Source of the DNA: Wurfbainia villosa
Taxonomy: Eukaryota; Streptophyta; Magnoliopsida; Zingiberales; Zingiberaceae
Reading direction: 5' to 3'
Length of the DNA: 64,000 nt
NCBI GenBank assembly: GCA_025175895.1
Contig: CM045989.1
Location: 21,011,928 to 21,075,927 of the forward strand
Numbering within the stretch: position 1 is the stretch's first letter; each line of letters opens with the position of its first letter. The translations under genes and the position numbers were made by a program. Shown here piece by piece: positions 22,363 through 34,320 of this stretch. The notes beneath the pieces were generated by a model, which had not been told where the DNA came from, did no database searches, and saw only the letters and a program-made list of their open reading frames with translations.

Positions 22363-24165
22363 TGTTGAACTTTTCGAGCTGCAAAAACTGCTTTTTGCGT
22401 TGCGGAAACCTCGGAAGCCCGACCACGGATTCGTACAAAGATATATATAAAACTAAAAACATGTATGTGTTTACTAAAAAACCCTAGTTCTACCTTCGAT
22501 CTAGAAGGTGAGATCATTACCCTCGTAGCAATGCCCTTCGCTTATCCCGCTCGTCCAAAAGCTTGCCGAAACTCAAGAGTGTCAAGTGTACACTCCTCTA
22601 TTGATATCCACACGGACAAATGGTGGAGAAACTCAACCTAGAGTGTGCTAGCACTCATGGAAATTTCGGCCAAGAAGGATTGGGAGAGCAAGAGAGGAAA
22701 AACCAAGGAATAAGATGAAGTTACACAACTTAACTTCACACTTTCATAACCCACTATAATGGGGTTACATGCATGCATGTAACTCCAAGAACCAATGGCT
22801 CTTGGTCTCCCTCATGAGATGGCACCACATGATAAGTCCATGATGATGTGGAGCATCATCATTGGCTCGCCATGCCAAGTCATCATCATGACATGACATT
22901 TAGTCAAGTCAAACTTGACCTTTCATCTTCCCTCTCAAGTCAAGTCAAACTTGACCTCTTATCTCCCATGGTTGATCAAATCCAACCACTTGATTCAAGT
23001 CAATTTAATTTAATGAATCTCTATTCATTCATTTAAATTGACTAAATGAATCAAATCTAAATTAGACTCATTCAACACTTGAATCAACTTGAGTCTAACT
23101 CAATTAGTCTAATTTGGATTACTCTTAATCCAATTTGGTTCATCACATGAACCTAATCCTCATAGTTCATCATATGAACCTAATCTCCATCTAATTGCCC
23201 TTTGTGTGTGACCCTATAGGTTCTTGTAATGTTGGCAATGTCCCTAAACCGATTTAGGAACATAAACAATGAGCGGTATCTAGCAACACATCATTGCTAC
23301 CCAAGTTACAAGAATGTTGAGCTCCAACATCACCTTTGTGACTACTAATTGTGACTCTCACAATATGTGACAATGTCCCTCTATCCTTGACATCTAGATT
23401 GACCAATTGAGGCATAGACCGTGTCATCCTCAGTACAATCTATATCTTGAACTCCAAGTAGACTCACTCTAATCAAATGAGCTCAATATCTCATATTGAC
23501 TCATTTGGGCATGGTCATGCACTTCGTGGTCTCACTCTATCAAGAATATCAATGTCACCCCCGTCATATAGGAGGGATAGAACTCATCTACATCACTCAC
23601 ATCCCTCCGCATAATTTGTTACATACCCAGTAATCGCCTTTATAGTCCACCCATTTACGGGTGACGTGTGACGAAGCCAAAGTATGCAACTCCTTATGTA
23701 GGGAACCATGGTGACTTCAGGTCTAAGGACTAATAGTCATACTAATAGCCACATGAGAAAGTATATGACACTCATATAACGATCCATGATACTTTCTCAT
23801 GGCGGGTCATTCAGTATACATTCTCCAATGCATACCCATGTGTCAACTTGATATCTCATATCCATGACTTGTGAGATCAAGTCATCGTGTTGACCTACAT
23901 GCTAGTCTCTATGCATTAACATTGTCCCTGAATATTAATACTTGACTAGGAATGATTAAGAGTAGTGTTCTCTATATCATCTCATTATCGATTCAACCAA
24001 TCGATTGATATAGATAAGAACCTACTACTCAAGGACATTATTATATTTAGTTATTCGGCACCAATACAAGGAAATATAATAACCATGCCTTTATAAATAG
24101 AAATATGATAAAATAAAGTCCATACAACAATCATCACATGATTGGCTCTAGGGCTTTCACTAACA
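22363..24165 (-). repeat. Copia C 5' LTR (1803 bp)
   Basis: It matches 14990-16792 along its whole length with scattered substitutions. The same inverted repeats are present at 23752-23764/23789-23801 and 23571-23578/23601-23608. Confidence 0.95.
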
Positions 24166-24170
24166 CACTC

Positions 24171-25716
24171 AAGAGAAGCAATCCTATACACTCCCAATTT
24201 CCAAATTGGGTATCTCAAAATTCTATTTTCTTCTCATGAGGAAAAATATCATCCATCATCCCATGATGGATACCTCCCCCTAAAGGCTTGCTCCCCCTTG
24301 ACCATTGCACCAACAATGTCCTTGGGAAGTCCCTAAGCTAATAGGAACTCTAAACCATCAAAAATAAGGTCTAAAGTTCAACATTGAACTTTCCCATACC
24401 TTAAATTTGATACATTTCCCTAACAACTCTCTTAATCCATATCCAATGGATTTTCACCCTTTATAATGCTTCCCAAAGTATATCCTAGGGTTAGGAGTGG
24501 TTAAGGAACCTTACAATAGCTGAAATGGGGTTAAACATCCTTGTTTTACCCGAAATCAAGATAGATGAGTCCTTGAAATCAATGATCTATCACGATCGCC
24601 ACTATATTTTTAGTTATCAGAATGGATTTTGAAAATTCATAAATAATTATACGTATATCGAAAAATCATGAAAATTCATACGTATAATACTTATGACCAA
24701 CACAATGGGTGAAAAATGATAGAAAAATATTTTACCCATAAACTATCAAAATTGATACAAAATTCAAAAGTGAAGAAAAACTTCAATGTTTTAGCTCACT
24801 TTGTATTAATTTTATCAATGGTGATTACTATCAAAAGATAGACTTCACCAAGGTTTTCTAAATTGATTTTAAAATATTTTTGAAAATCTATATTGGATCA
24901 TATTCCTTGGGCTCAATGTACATGACTTGTACACAAGCTTTCCCAATGATCCACCTTTAGTTAAAGATGAGTTTTAGTTCATCTAGATGCAAAAACTATG
25001 CACCTTGAACTTAACTCATATCCTAGCATCTCACATGTATCTAGGGTGTATAAATACACATACAAGTCAATGTGATGTGAGATGTGAGTTTTGTTCTCCT
25101 AATCTAGGGTTTCATGTATTTCTAAGGCAACACTACTTGATTCCCTTATAAATGGGACTCCAAGTCATGTCATTGTCCTAAAATCAATTTTCATTAACTT
25201 AAATGCATGAATGATCATGGCATAAATGATAACATAATTAAGCATGGCCAATGATCATGATGTCATGGCATATGATATAATCTAAAAATACATTATATTA
25301 ATCCTTAATCCTAAACATGATTATGACATATTAAATAATTAACAATAGATATGATGTCATGGCATGTTATATGACAATCAAGGCATGGCAACTAAAAGGT
25401 ATAGGTATAAGAATACCTAAATTTTAAAATTAGTTGTCATTTGATATAATTAAGTATATTTTGCCATATTGCTACTTTTCTCCCAAGTGTGCCAAAAGCC
25501 CAAAATGGCACACTACAACCTCTAAACCTAAATTGCGTCAATTTAATTGATTTTTCATAATCCCAAAAATGTGTTGGCACATCCTAAAATCTTTTAGGAT
25601 CAAAGATCAAACCTATTTCCAAGGTATCCATAACCTTGAAAATTACCTAAAGTGTCACCTTTACCATGGTTGAGTTAACTACCCATCCAATTAAAGTTGG
25701 CACACCCTAAACTCAT
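24171..25716 (-). other. TR-GAG3 non-coding interior between gag and copia C
   Basis: This is 1.5 kb of AT-rich sequence where pol would be expected. I see no pol motif. Some ORFs are open by chance. Confidence 0.7.
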
Positions 25717-27413
25717 CTAGCGTGAATTGATCACGCTCTTAGGAACCCAAAACCTATTTAAGTTCCTAGGATTTACTAGGTATTTCTTAGGGATAACCTC
25801 CCTAGATACCTTCCTAATGACCCTTCTAGGCTTGTTAGCCTTGGTCATTTGGGTCTTAACTAAGTTAACCTTAGGGATTGCCTCCCTAGTAACCTTCTTA
25901 GTCATCTTCCTAGGTTTCATGGAAATCTTGGCCACTAAGCACCTACCTTGGTCGACCTTAGGGATGACTTCCCCATTGACCTTGGTTTTCCTAGCATTAT
26001 TTTGTGTTCCATAATCAAATGGAATATTGTGGTAGGTCTTTTTGGGCTTAGGCTTGCCCTTGGATGGTTCTTGTTTCCTAGGTCTTTGACTTTGACTTTT
26101 AGACCCTAGGCTTTGACCATTTGACCCTTTAATTGAATTTTGTATTTTTGCAAGGGTCTTCTCTAATTTCTCAAGCCTTGACCTCAAGGCTTGGTTTTCC
26201 AATTCTAATTGCCCAATTTTTTATTTTTCATTTGGTCTTTGGGCATTATTTTTCCTAGGCATATGCCTAATCCATTTGGGGTTGAAACCTAGGTGCTCTT
26301 GTACCTTTCTAATTGTCTCCCTAGGTAGAATTTGTCTAAAATTATTTGACCTAGATTTGTCTTTAGATAAATTTGTTTTAGGGACATTAGTCCCAAATTT
26401 CTCCTTATTTGAAAAATTAACACTCTTAGCACCTAGACAAAACTCCCTATTTCTAGCATGCTCTTTATAATAAATTGCAAGATTGCTAAAATTATTCCTA
26501 GCATGCTTTGGCCTATAATTTAAAGAAAAAGCATTATTTAGATATACCTTAGGGTTTGCCTTAGAGGCTCCCCCTACTTGTGATGCTTCTTCTTAGGTTT
26601 TCTTCCCCTTTGGGCATTGACTCCTATAGTGTCCCTTTTGATGGCACTTGAAACATACTACGAGCTCCTTACCCTTGATGGTTGAGGCTTCGGTCTCCTT
26701 GATCTTTTGAGTCGGTGGAGTCTTCTTAACCCATTTAGGACACTTACTCTTGTAGTGTCCTTGCTCCCTACACTCAAAGTATATTATATAAAGTTTATTT
26801 AAAATTACATTACTTGAGTTACCTAGGTCCGTGGTGGAAGCCGGATTTTGAGCTTCTTCATCTTGACCGGATGTTGAAGGCTCTTCTTGAGGTTGCTCCG
26901 GTGTGGGAATTCTCTCCTCCCCCTCAATCCTAGAGGTGGAGGCTTCTTCCACCTCTTCCTCTTCTTCTTCCTCCGATCCGAAAGTTGATTTCCTATCAAC
27001 TTCCGAATCCTCACTTTCTTGTGAGGATGAGCCCTCTTCCTCATCTTCCTTATCTTCTTGGATTGAGTGAGGCTCTTCATGGAACTTTGCCAATTTGTTC
27101 CATACCTCCTTGGCATCTTTACAATCCTCTATCTTGATCAAAATATCATTAGGGATTATATTGAGCAAAATACCCATTACCTTATTGTTGATGTATAGTA
27201 TCGGAGTTGTTCTTGGCTCCAATTCTTCTTCTAGATTTTTCTTCCTTTTTCGTCTTTTGGAGTGTCAAAACCTACTAAGACACTAATCCAATTGTCAAAG
27301 TTACACATTAGAAAATGCATCATTCTACCTTTCCAATAGGCAAAATCTTCACGGTCGAAGGAGGGTGGAACGTTGATGTCGTCACCCAATATCTCCATCT
27401 TTCCCTCTAACAT
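25717..27413 (-). pseudogene. TR-GAG3 gag (frameshifted)
   Basis: The likely start at 27413 (or 27398) leads into DDINVPPSFDREDFAYWKGR, the conserved N-terminal Gag block. A frameshift near 27231-27240 follows DEKGRK. The next frame has NNKVMGILLNIIPNDILIKI and KEVWNKLAKFHE, an acidic stretch, and two zinc knuckles. The first knuckle is damaged (YFECREQGHYKSKC, first Cys now Tyr); the second, CFKCHQKGHYRSQC, is intact. A stop at about 26594 (KGKKT) and one near 26220 precede the C-terminal part. That part has a coiled-coil-like ENQALRSRLEKLEKTLAKIQ and three copies of a KV-x-x-E-x-IPK motif, ending YLVNPRNLNRFWVPK. Confidence 0.87.
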
Positions 27414-27451
27414 CTTTAGCTCCCGGCGGTTAGTCCGTAGAAGAGCCCCGG

Positions 27452-27463
27452 GCTCTGATACCA
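27452..27463 (-). other. TR-GAG3 primer binding site
   Basis: The plus strand GCTCTGATACCA lies two bases from the 5' LTR and is an exact match to the tRNA-iMet site. Confidence 0.93.
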
Positions 27464-27465
27464 AT

Positions 27466-29038
27466 TGTAGAGGAAATGTTGACCGCTAGAGGAGGTGAAT
27501 AGCATCGCGCTAGTACGTTGATGGAATTCAATTGCATTTGTCTCTACAAGTCGTGTTAGCATAACGGAAATAAAGCAATAACGAAATATGACAAACACAA
27601 TTCACAACACAAGCATATAACGTGGTTTGAAACCGAATGGTTCATACTCCACGGATCGAGCTCTAAAGAGCTCTAGTGATGCACATGCAATCACTAATCA
27701 CAAATAACTCCTTCTCGAAACAATACGGAGCCGGAGAAACCTCTTACAATAGATTACAAAAGTAATACAAGATAAAACAAGCAAATACAAAAAGAATACA
27801 ACAATCTATGCAAAGAAAAACTTTACAAATGCTCTTTTGATTGCTTGCTTTGTGGTTGCTTGAATTGCACTTGGAGACCCTGATTTGCAGCAACAAATCG
27901 CCCAAAAAGCCTTCAAAAACCCGGTGTGATTTCCTCCTCCACGAGCTCCATTAAAAGCTTCTACCTGGGATGGAAATTGCCGATCAATCGACTGCTCGAG
28001 ACCATCAGTCGACTGATGATACTGTTGTTGTGAGACAACGGTGTAATCCACGCTGAAAAAATCCAACGGATAGAATATTAGTCGACTGATCATGTCCATC
28101 AGTCGACTGATCGAGCCTTCACTCGACTGCTAGCCCCAGCAGTCGAGTGAGACTCCATTCTATGCCCAAATTCTCGAGAACCAGTCGACTGATCACGCGA
28201 TCAGTCAACTGCTCGAGTCAGCAGTCGACTGCACACCTTTGGCAGTCGACTGCTAGGACACTTCCAACAGTCAAACCCTAGTTAACTTACACCAGTCAAC
28301 TGTCATATGACACCAATCGACTGGCACACCTCAAACATGACGTTTTAGCCCAAGTACGGTGGCCCCATACTTGCTAGACCACCCTTAGCCTAGACCTAAG
28401 CCTTCTAGCCACCTCCGTCAGTCTCACGCCTCTCAGATCCCTCCAAGTCATCCATGACTTGTTCATCCATGCGCTAGCCTTTAAGTGCTTCCATCAGCTA
28501 TGTCATGCTAATGGTGTCTACACCGCCAAGGCACATTGGACTTACGCTGCCAAGAGTCCGCTTGGACTTTATGCCTCCAACCATTGGATTTATGCTACCA
28601 AGACTTCCGCTTGGACTTTACGTCGCCAATATCAAACCCCTTGGACTTCTCCAATGCCAAGACTCAAGCTTGGACTTTCCCTTGCTAACCCATGCTAGAC
28701 TTTCCATGCCAAGACCCATGCTTGGACTTTTCCTTGCCAAGACCCATGCTTGGACTTTACATGTCAAGTACTCAAGACTTGGACATTTCCTTGCCAAGAC
28801 CCATGCTTGGACTTTACATGCCAAGTACTCAAGACTTGGACTTCCCATGACATGGTCAACTCCAGTCAACTATCAAAATCACCTCGAGTCAAACTCGAGT
28901 CCGGTCAATCATGACTCGGGTCGATTATGCCAACAATCTCCCCTAAACATTATTAGACATCAATGTCAAACATCAAAACATCGCTAGAGTCAAACTCGAG
29001 TCCGGTCAAACTCATGACCTGGGCCGATTGCACCAACA
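27466..29038 (-). repeat. TR-GAG3 5' LTR (1573 bp)
   Basis: It matches 13105-14669, including the palindrome cluster (about 27983-28325) and the CCAAG/CTTGG array (about 28540-28860). It ends CACCAACA, followed by CAATC. Confidence 0.93.
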
Positions 29039-29043
29039 CAATC

Positions 29044-30016
29044 CACTATTCTCTCCTTAGCACCAAGAAAGATGGAGGTAATCTTTTCTTACAAGATCAC
29101 TCTTCTTACAATAGGATTGAGATAAAAACAAGTAAGAAGAGTAGGAAAATGTTTTGGGCACTTGGGTGTTGTTTGGGGTTAAAGCATTTTCCTCCCAAGA
29201 TAACCCAAGGCTCCTTTTTATAGAGAAGGAGCCTTTCTTCCTGTTGAGCCAGTAGCAGTCGACTGATGCCCCGATCAGTCGACTACCACTGTAGTCGTTG
29301 CCCTATAACGACTTCTTCCATGTTAGATTCCAACCAATGGCTCCCACATCAGTCAACTGATCTTCCCATCAGTCGACTAATGGAGCCAACAGTTGAGTGT
29401 GGAAGCAAGCAGTCGACTATCCAACATTCTGTGTCCGAAACCCTCGACATCAATCGACTGCTCCCCTTGGCAGTCGACTGATGCAACTAGCAGTCGACTA
29501 CCACAAGCTGGCAGTCGACTGTTAGGCCAGAACTTGGACTCGAACACCAATCAAGTCTCAAGTCGACTTGGATCAGTCGACTGCTACCTATAGCAGTCGA
29601 CTGGTGTCAGGAAAACCCATCCGACATTTAGCCAATTGGTCAAGTTTCACCTAAGCGCTACCCTATCTCGGATTACATTCCCTCACTCTCATTCCCTTGG
29701 AGTCCCTCTCCTTCGAAGTTCTTTTCGTCTGGCCACGTCCCTCGGACGCCGTGCCAAGCACTACTTCTTCATAAGCCTTGACTTCACTCCAATGCTCCTC
29801 GTCCGACGGTCCCTCAAATACACCAAGTGCATGGCTTCCGTAATGCATCTTTCACCGACTCAAGGACTGAGTCATGAGATGGTGAATCTTGCCAATGCTC
29901 CATCATCCATGTGCGAATTACTAAGTCCTGCATGACTTCAATGCACATATCAATCCTAACTTAAACCATTTGCCACACACATCAAAACCTCATCACATGG
30001 GTTGATTGCCCTAATA
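29044..30016 (-). repeat. TR-GAG2 5' LTR, outer part
   Basis: It resumes exactly where 13104 stopped and matches 9032-10047, with a deletion near 29760. The terminal CAACA has decayed to TAATA at 30012-30016. It is followed by the ATTCT duplication and G1 protease code. Confidence 0.92.
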
Positions 30017-30454
30017 ATTCTGGGGATTTGGTCCTATGTCCAATATAATAAAATCCGTGTGTATCACAAAATTCTCAATGACCACAGGCACATGTTTTAA
30101 TATGATAACGGGCTTCTTGATCGTGTCATCTGCCATGCAAATACCTATGCCCATTGGTTGTATACTGCCCAGCCCCATATCTAGGTAGAATGCGTAGGGC
30201 ATCACGCTAACTGATGACCCCAAATCGCACAGCGCTTCATCGAAGCTTTCTCCATAAATTGAGCAGGGGATAACAAATTCACCAGGGTCCTCAAGCTGTG
30301 GTGGGATTCTGTCTTCGATTTTAGCTTGGTTGGGTAGGGTGGAAATCATGGCTGCACACCCCTTGGTGGATTTGTTCTTCTGATCTACTCTTTCACCGTA
30401 TATTCTCTCCTCCTTGACTCGACTCGGCCCAAGTAATGATGGAGAACTATCCAT
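30017..30454 (-). pseudogene. G1 protease, N-terminal fragment
   Basis: The minus strand encodes a retropepsin-like domain of Tat/Athila gypsy type: GEFVIPCSIYGESFDEALCD, the catalytic DLGSS followed by VSVMPYAF, then FIILDIGPNPQN. The reading frame runs into the ATTCT duplication and resumes at 8874 as NPIILRRPF. This fragment has no internal stop, although the gag upstream has several. Confidence 0.88.
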
Positions 30455-31680
30455 AGGTTATGACACGGTTTAGTCTATCTGGGCCACTTGTGTTTCTAAC
30501 ATCCGCATGTGACTTGCAAGACCGACAACAGTAGCCTTCAAATCCCTAAGTGACTCTTCTGTTTTCTGATGTTGGTGTCGAAACTCTTCATTGGCCTTTG
30601 TTTGGGTAGCAATGAAGTCTTCCATCATCAATTATAGCCTAGACTTCTGTGGTCGTTGCTGCCCATTGTCCTGTTGCTGCCCATACCCTCTTGATGGTTG
30701 GAAGTTCCCTGAGTTATTTTGATAGGAAAAGTTCTGGTGGTTCTCCCATTCGGGATTGTAAGTATTGGAGTATGGGTTGTTGGGTCTTTGATTATAGTCC
30801 CCAACCACATCGGCATGCTCAATCTGCTCTTCTGAACCACCCTACCCTCCATAGTAGTCCTCCCGATATGCTATTGCTCCTTCTCTAAAGTCATTGGCTG
30901 TACATGCAGAAACAAGATTGAAAGAGTTGAACCATCTGCTAAGCGTGTCTAACCTCGCTGCCATGTGGTCCACGGAGTTGACAATATATCATCCCGCGGT
31001 AGGAGTTGGGTGACTACGTTAGAAAGCCCATTGATGGTGGTTCTGGGTCACCTCTTCTATTAGCTCCTCCGCTTCCTTGATAGACTTGTTCATAAGTGCT
31101 CCTCCTATAGCAGAATCAAGGGACATCTTCGTGGCGTACGTGATCCCATTATAGAAGATGTGGATCATCAGTCACCTTTCCAGTCCATGGTAGGGGCATT
31201 GGCAGAGTAGCCCCTTGTAGCGATCCCAGGCTTAAATTAGGGACTCCCCTTCCTTCTGACGGAAGCTTGTTATTAGATGGCGCATGTGAGCAATCTTGCT
31301 AGGTGGAAAGTATTTATTCAAGAACTGCTGCTCACATTTCTCCCAAGTAGTAATGCTTCCCGAAGGCAAGGAGTGAAGCCATGTCTTAGCCTTATCCCGC
31401 AATGAGAATGGGAATAGGCTCAAGCGGATCGCATCTGCAGCGACTCCATTAATCTTCATTGTTGAGCAAATTTCTAAAAATGTCTCTAGGTGCCGGTTTG
31501 GGTCTTCAGTCGCAGCTCCCTTAAATTGACTCTGCTGGACCATGTGTATGAGTGTTAATTTCAGCTCAAAGTTGTTTGCCAAAATGGATGGTCCAGCTAT
31601 ACTCGGCCTAAATCCTCTAGCACTAGGGGCTATGTGATCCCACAAAAGTCGGCTACCTATATTCACCTCAGATGCAGCTT
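30455..31680 (-). pseudogene. G1 gag (Retrotrans_gag type)
   Basis: The minus strand has the Tat/Athila Gag signature: EDPNRHLETFLEICSTMKIN, RLSLFPFSLRDKAKTWLHSL, GSITTWEKCEQQFLNKYFPP and, after a stop, AWDRYKGLLCQCPYHGL. Stops occur after ESLI (about 31230), in HGLER (about 31170) and several more to 30470. A Gln/Asn/Gly-rich region (NFQPSRGYGQQQDNGQQRPQ) lies near 30690. The domain is recognisable but the gene is dead. Confidence 0.87.
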
Positions 31681-32271
31681 AGTCCTCCATCCTCTTCTAT
31701 TTAGCTTTTCGCCGATGATAGGTTCGTTCAATTTCTAGGTCGATCGGAACCAGATCTCCCGATCTTATGTAACGCCAGTAAAATTTCTAGCAATTTTAAA
31801 AGAATTTTTGGTTGATTATGATGGGCTTTATGTGGGCTCTTTCAAAAATAAAAGAAAATGAGCTAAAAAGGATCCAAGGCCTAGGAATTGAACCCCAAAC
31901 CTCTAGAGATAGTCAAGCCCTAAAGATGCATCCAATAACCAGAAGCCCAGTAGGGTTGTACTATTAGGGGAATATGGGAAGTGATAGTTAAGGGTAAGGG
32001 AGGCTAAGGGACACTTCAAGTGAATAAATAGGGGAATGAGGAGACATGAGGAAGCAAACTTGACATCTTCTCCTTCTCTTCTTCTTCCTCACCGAACCCT
32101 AAAGCTCCCCCTTCTCATCCTTTGTCCGAAATTCATCCAAGCAACAAGAAGGCTAGGTTTGCTTCCCTTAGGTTATCTTCCAACCAAAAAGCAAAGCGAA
32201 GGATGTAAGTATCCCCTCACCTGCATACAAGTAGCTTTTCGATTGAAGTTGTTATGTCAAATTCTCCATGA

Positions 32272-32900
32272 ACCATTCGGCCAAGACCTTTACTTGAGTT
32301 TTCAATGAAGATCCATGCCATACCTTGTATGAATATGATGATGATAGGATGCTAGATGGATTAGGTTAAGAGTTTAACCCTAAAAGCCCAAAGGACCATT
32401 CGGCCAAGACCATAACTAGGGCTCACCATGATGATCTATGCTATATCTTGTATTAATATGAAGGTGAGGGATTTCTAGATGAGTTTGGTTGAATTGTTGA
32501 CCTCAAAAACCCAAAGGACCATTCGGCCAAGACCATACCTAGGGCTCACCATGGTGATCCATGCTATATCTTGTATTAATATGAAGATGAGGGATTTCTA
32601 GATGAGTTTGGTTAAGTGGTTGACCTCAAAAACCCAAGGGACCATTCGGCCAAGACCATAACTTGGGCTCACCATGATGATCCATGCTATATCTTGTATT
32701 AATATGAAGATGAGGGATTTCTAGATGAGTTTGGTTGAGTGGTTGACCTCAAAAAACCCAAGGGACCATTCGGCCAAGACCATAACTTGGGCTCACCATG
32801 ATGATCCATGCTATATCTTGTATTAATATGAAGATGAGGTATTTTTAGATGAGTTTGGTTAAGTGGTTGATCCATGAAACCCTTTTGAACCATTCAGCCA
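32272..32900. repeat. 123-bp tandem repeat, five units plus a partial
   Basis: The phrase ACCATTCGGCCAAGACC recurs at about 32272, 32395, 32518, 32641, 32765 and (as CATTCAGCC) 32889. Units differ by a few bases. It lies within the solo LTR. Confidence 0.9.
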
Positions 32901-33221
32901 AGACCCCTAATGTGTTCTTTATGCCATGTTTTAGGTGAGTTCATGATAACTTTTGATGTTAAATGATGCTAGATGAAGATAACATGCTCTAGGTTAGGTT
33001 TGAAATGAGTTCATGCCATGTTTGATGTTTGAAGAAGATAACATGTCCCATGGCATGCTTTATACGTTAAAGAATTAACATGTGGTTAGTTAGACCATAC
33101 ATATATATAAGTTGTTTGGTGTTTAAAACTTTGATAGAGCTCTATGCAGTTTAGGTCACTCCATGTATACTTGCTCATGATGTTTATGCCTTATGCCATG
33201 CCCTATATGTGTGTGATATTT

Positions 33222-33432
33222 ATGATATGTTTATGAAATGAAATATGATATGTTTATGAAGTGAAATATGATATGTTTATGAAATGAAATATGATATGTT
33301 TATGAAGTGAAATATGATATGTTTATGAAATGAAATATGATATGTTTATGAAGTGAAATATGATATGTTTATGAAATAAAATATGATATGAAGTGAAATA
33401 TGATATGTTTATGAAATGAAATATGATATGTT
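33222..33432. repeat. 23-bp tandem repeat
   Basis: About nine units of GATATGTTTATGAAATGAAAT-like sequence. AAATG and AAGTG versions alternate, giving a 46-bp higher-order period. Confidence 0.88.
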
Positions 33433-33499
33433 ATGATAAGAAGCATGTATGTATTTTACCTTCTGTATGGCTTGTACCAGGACCCTAACAAGGTCCAAA

Positions 33500-33725
33500 G
33501 GGATGGGCTCCTAAGTTTCCCTAGGCCGACGGACTAAGATCGGGCCTAGGATGGGCTTCTATGTTATGATTGCCCCTAGGTCGACGGTCATAGTACGGAC
33601 CTAGTACGGGATGGGCTCCCAGATGCCCTAGGCCGACGGACTAAGATCGGGCCTAGGATGGGCTTCTATGTTATGATGATGGCCCCTAGGTCGACGGACT
33701 AAGATCGGGCCTAGTAACCTAGTAG
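33500..33725. repeat. GC-richer imperfect repeats in solo LTR
   Basis: Three to four imperfect units built around CCTAGG-x-CGACGGACTAAGATC and GGATGGGCTTCTATG. No coding potential is seen. Confidence 0.7.
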
Positions 33726-33856
33726 GTTCGAGATTAGCTGCCTCGGGTCTATTTAGGGATGCACGCTATGATGATGATGATGTGGTACAATGTCGGGCCC
33801 AATACGTTGAGAGTTATGTTCAAATACCTATGATATATGTTTTCAAAGAGCATCCT

Positions 33857-34320
33857 ACATATATGTTTACATGCTATGTTTGTTATGTTTTATATGTTTA
33901 CATGCTATGTTTGTCATGTTATATATGTTTACATGCTATGTTTGTTATGTTATATATGTTTACATGCTATGTTTGTTATGTTATATATGCTTACATGTTA
34001 TGTTTGTTATGTTATATATGTTTACATGCTATGTTTGTTATGTTATATATGTTTACATGCTATGTCTATTATGTTATATATGTTTACATGTTATGATGGT
34101 TATGTTATATATGTTTACATGCTATGTTTGTTATGTTATATATGTTTACATGCTATGTTTGTTATGTTATATATGTTACATGCTATGTTTGTTATGTTAT
34201 ATATGTTTACATGCTATGTTTGTTATGTTATATATGTTTACATGTTACGATCGTTATGCTATATATGTTTACATGTTATGATTGTTATGTTATATATGTG
34301 TTTACATGTTACATGCCTGC
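33857..34320. repeat. 31-bp tandem repeat, about 15 units
   Basis: The unit is around TTTACATGCTATGTTTGTT, repeating every 31 bases (33901, 33932, 33963, 33994 ...). Since 31 is not a multiple of 3, all three frames stay open and give repeated CYVCYVIYVYML-type peptides; these are not genes. Confidence 0.92.

Larger units (their letters stand above)
14990..24165 (-). mobile_element. Copia C: full-length Ty1/copia retrotransposon
   Basis: This is a complete minus-strand element of 9176 bp with two LTRs of 1803 bp each. It is flanked by CACTC (14985-14989, 24166-24170). It has a polypurine tract, one gag-pol frame, leader and tRNA-iMet primer site in canonical order. It lies within TR-GAG3, so it is the innermost and youngest layer of the left nest. 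The LTRs differ mainly by transitions at CpG sites. Five nonsense codons and one frameshift interrupt gag-pol. Copia D and E are related to it by LTR ends, and E also by its leader hairpin and gag. Confidence 0.95.
13105..29038 (-). mobile_element. TR-GAG3: second gag-only LTR retrotransposon
   Basis: This minus-strand element lies inside the 5' LTR of TR-GAG2 and is flanked by CAATC (13100-13104, 29039-29043). LTRs are 13105-14669 and 27466-29038. Without copia C it is about 6.8 kb. The interior has a polypurine tract, non-coding DNA, a gag gene and a tRNA-iMet primer site, but no pol. It is a different family from TR-GAG2 by LTR sequence. Both share the polypurine tract, the Gag C-terminal signature (IPK-x-YLVN ... 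WVP) and the palindrome-rich LTR segment, so the two families are probably related. Confidence 0.9.
8875..30016 (-). mobile_element. TR-GAG2: gag-only LTR retrotransposon
   Basis: This minus-strand element has LTRs at both ends and only a gag gene between them. Without the nested TR-GAG3 it is about 5.2 kb. The 5-bp duplication ATTCT flanks it (8870-8874, 30017-30021). It has a polypurine tract (10048-10065, complement) and a primer site (12934-12945, complement), so it could have been copied by enzymes supplied by another element. No protease, integrase or reverse transcriptase sequence is present in its 2.9-kb interior. This matches the class described in plants as terminal-repeat retrotransposons with a GAG domain. 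Confidence 0.9.

Noticed and set aside
8706..30454. Two separate gypsy protease genes
   Set aside because: The pieces at 8706-8874 and 30017-30454 are the two halves of one gene, joined exactly at the ATTCT target duplication.
33857..34320. Regular 31-bp repeat resembling a CRISPR array
   Set aside because: The repeats are head to tail with no variable spacers, in a plant LTR.
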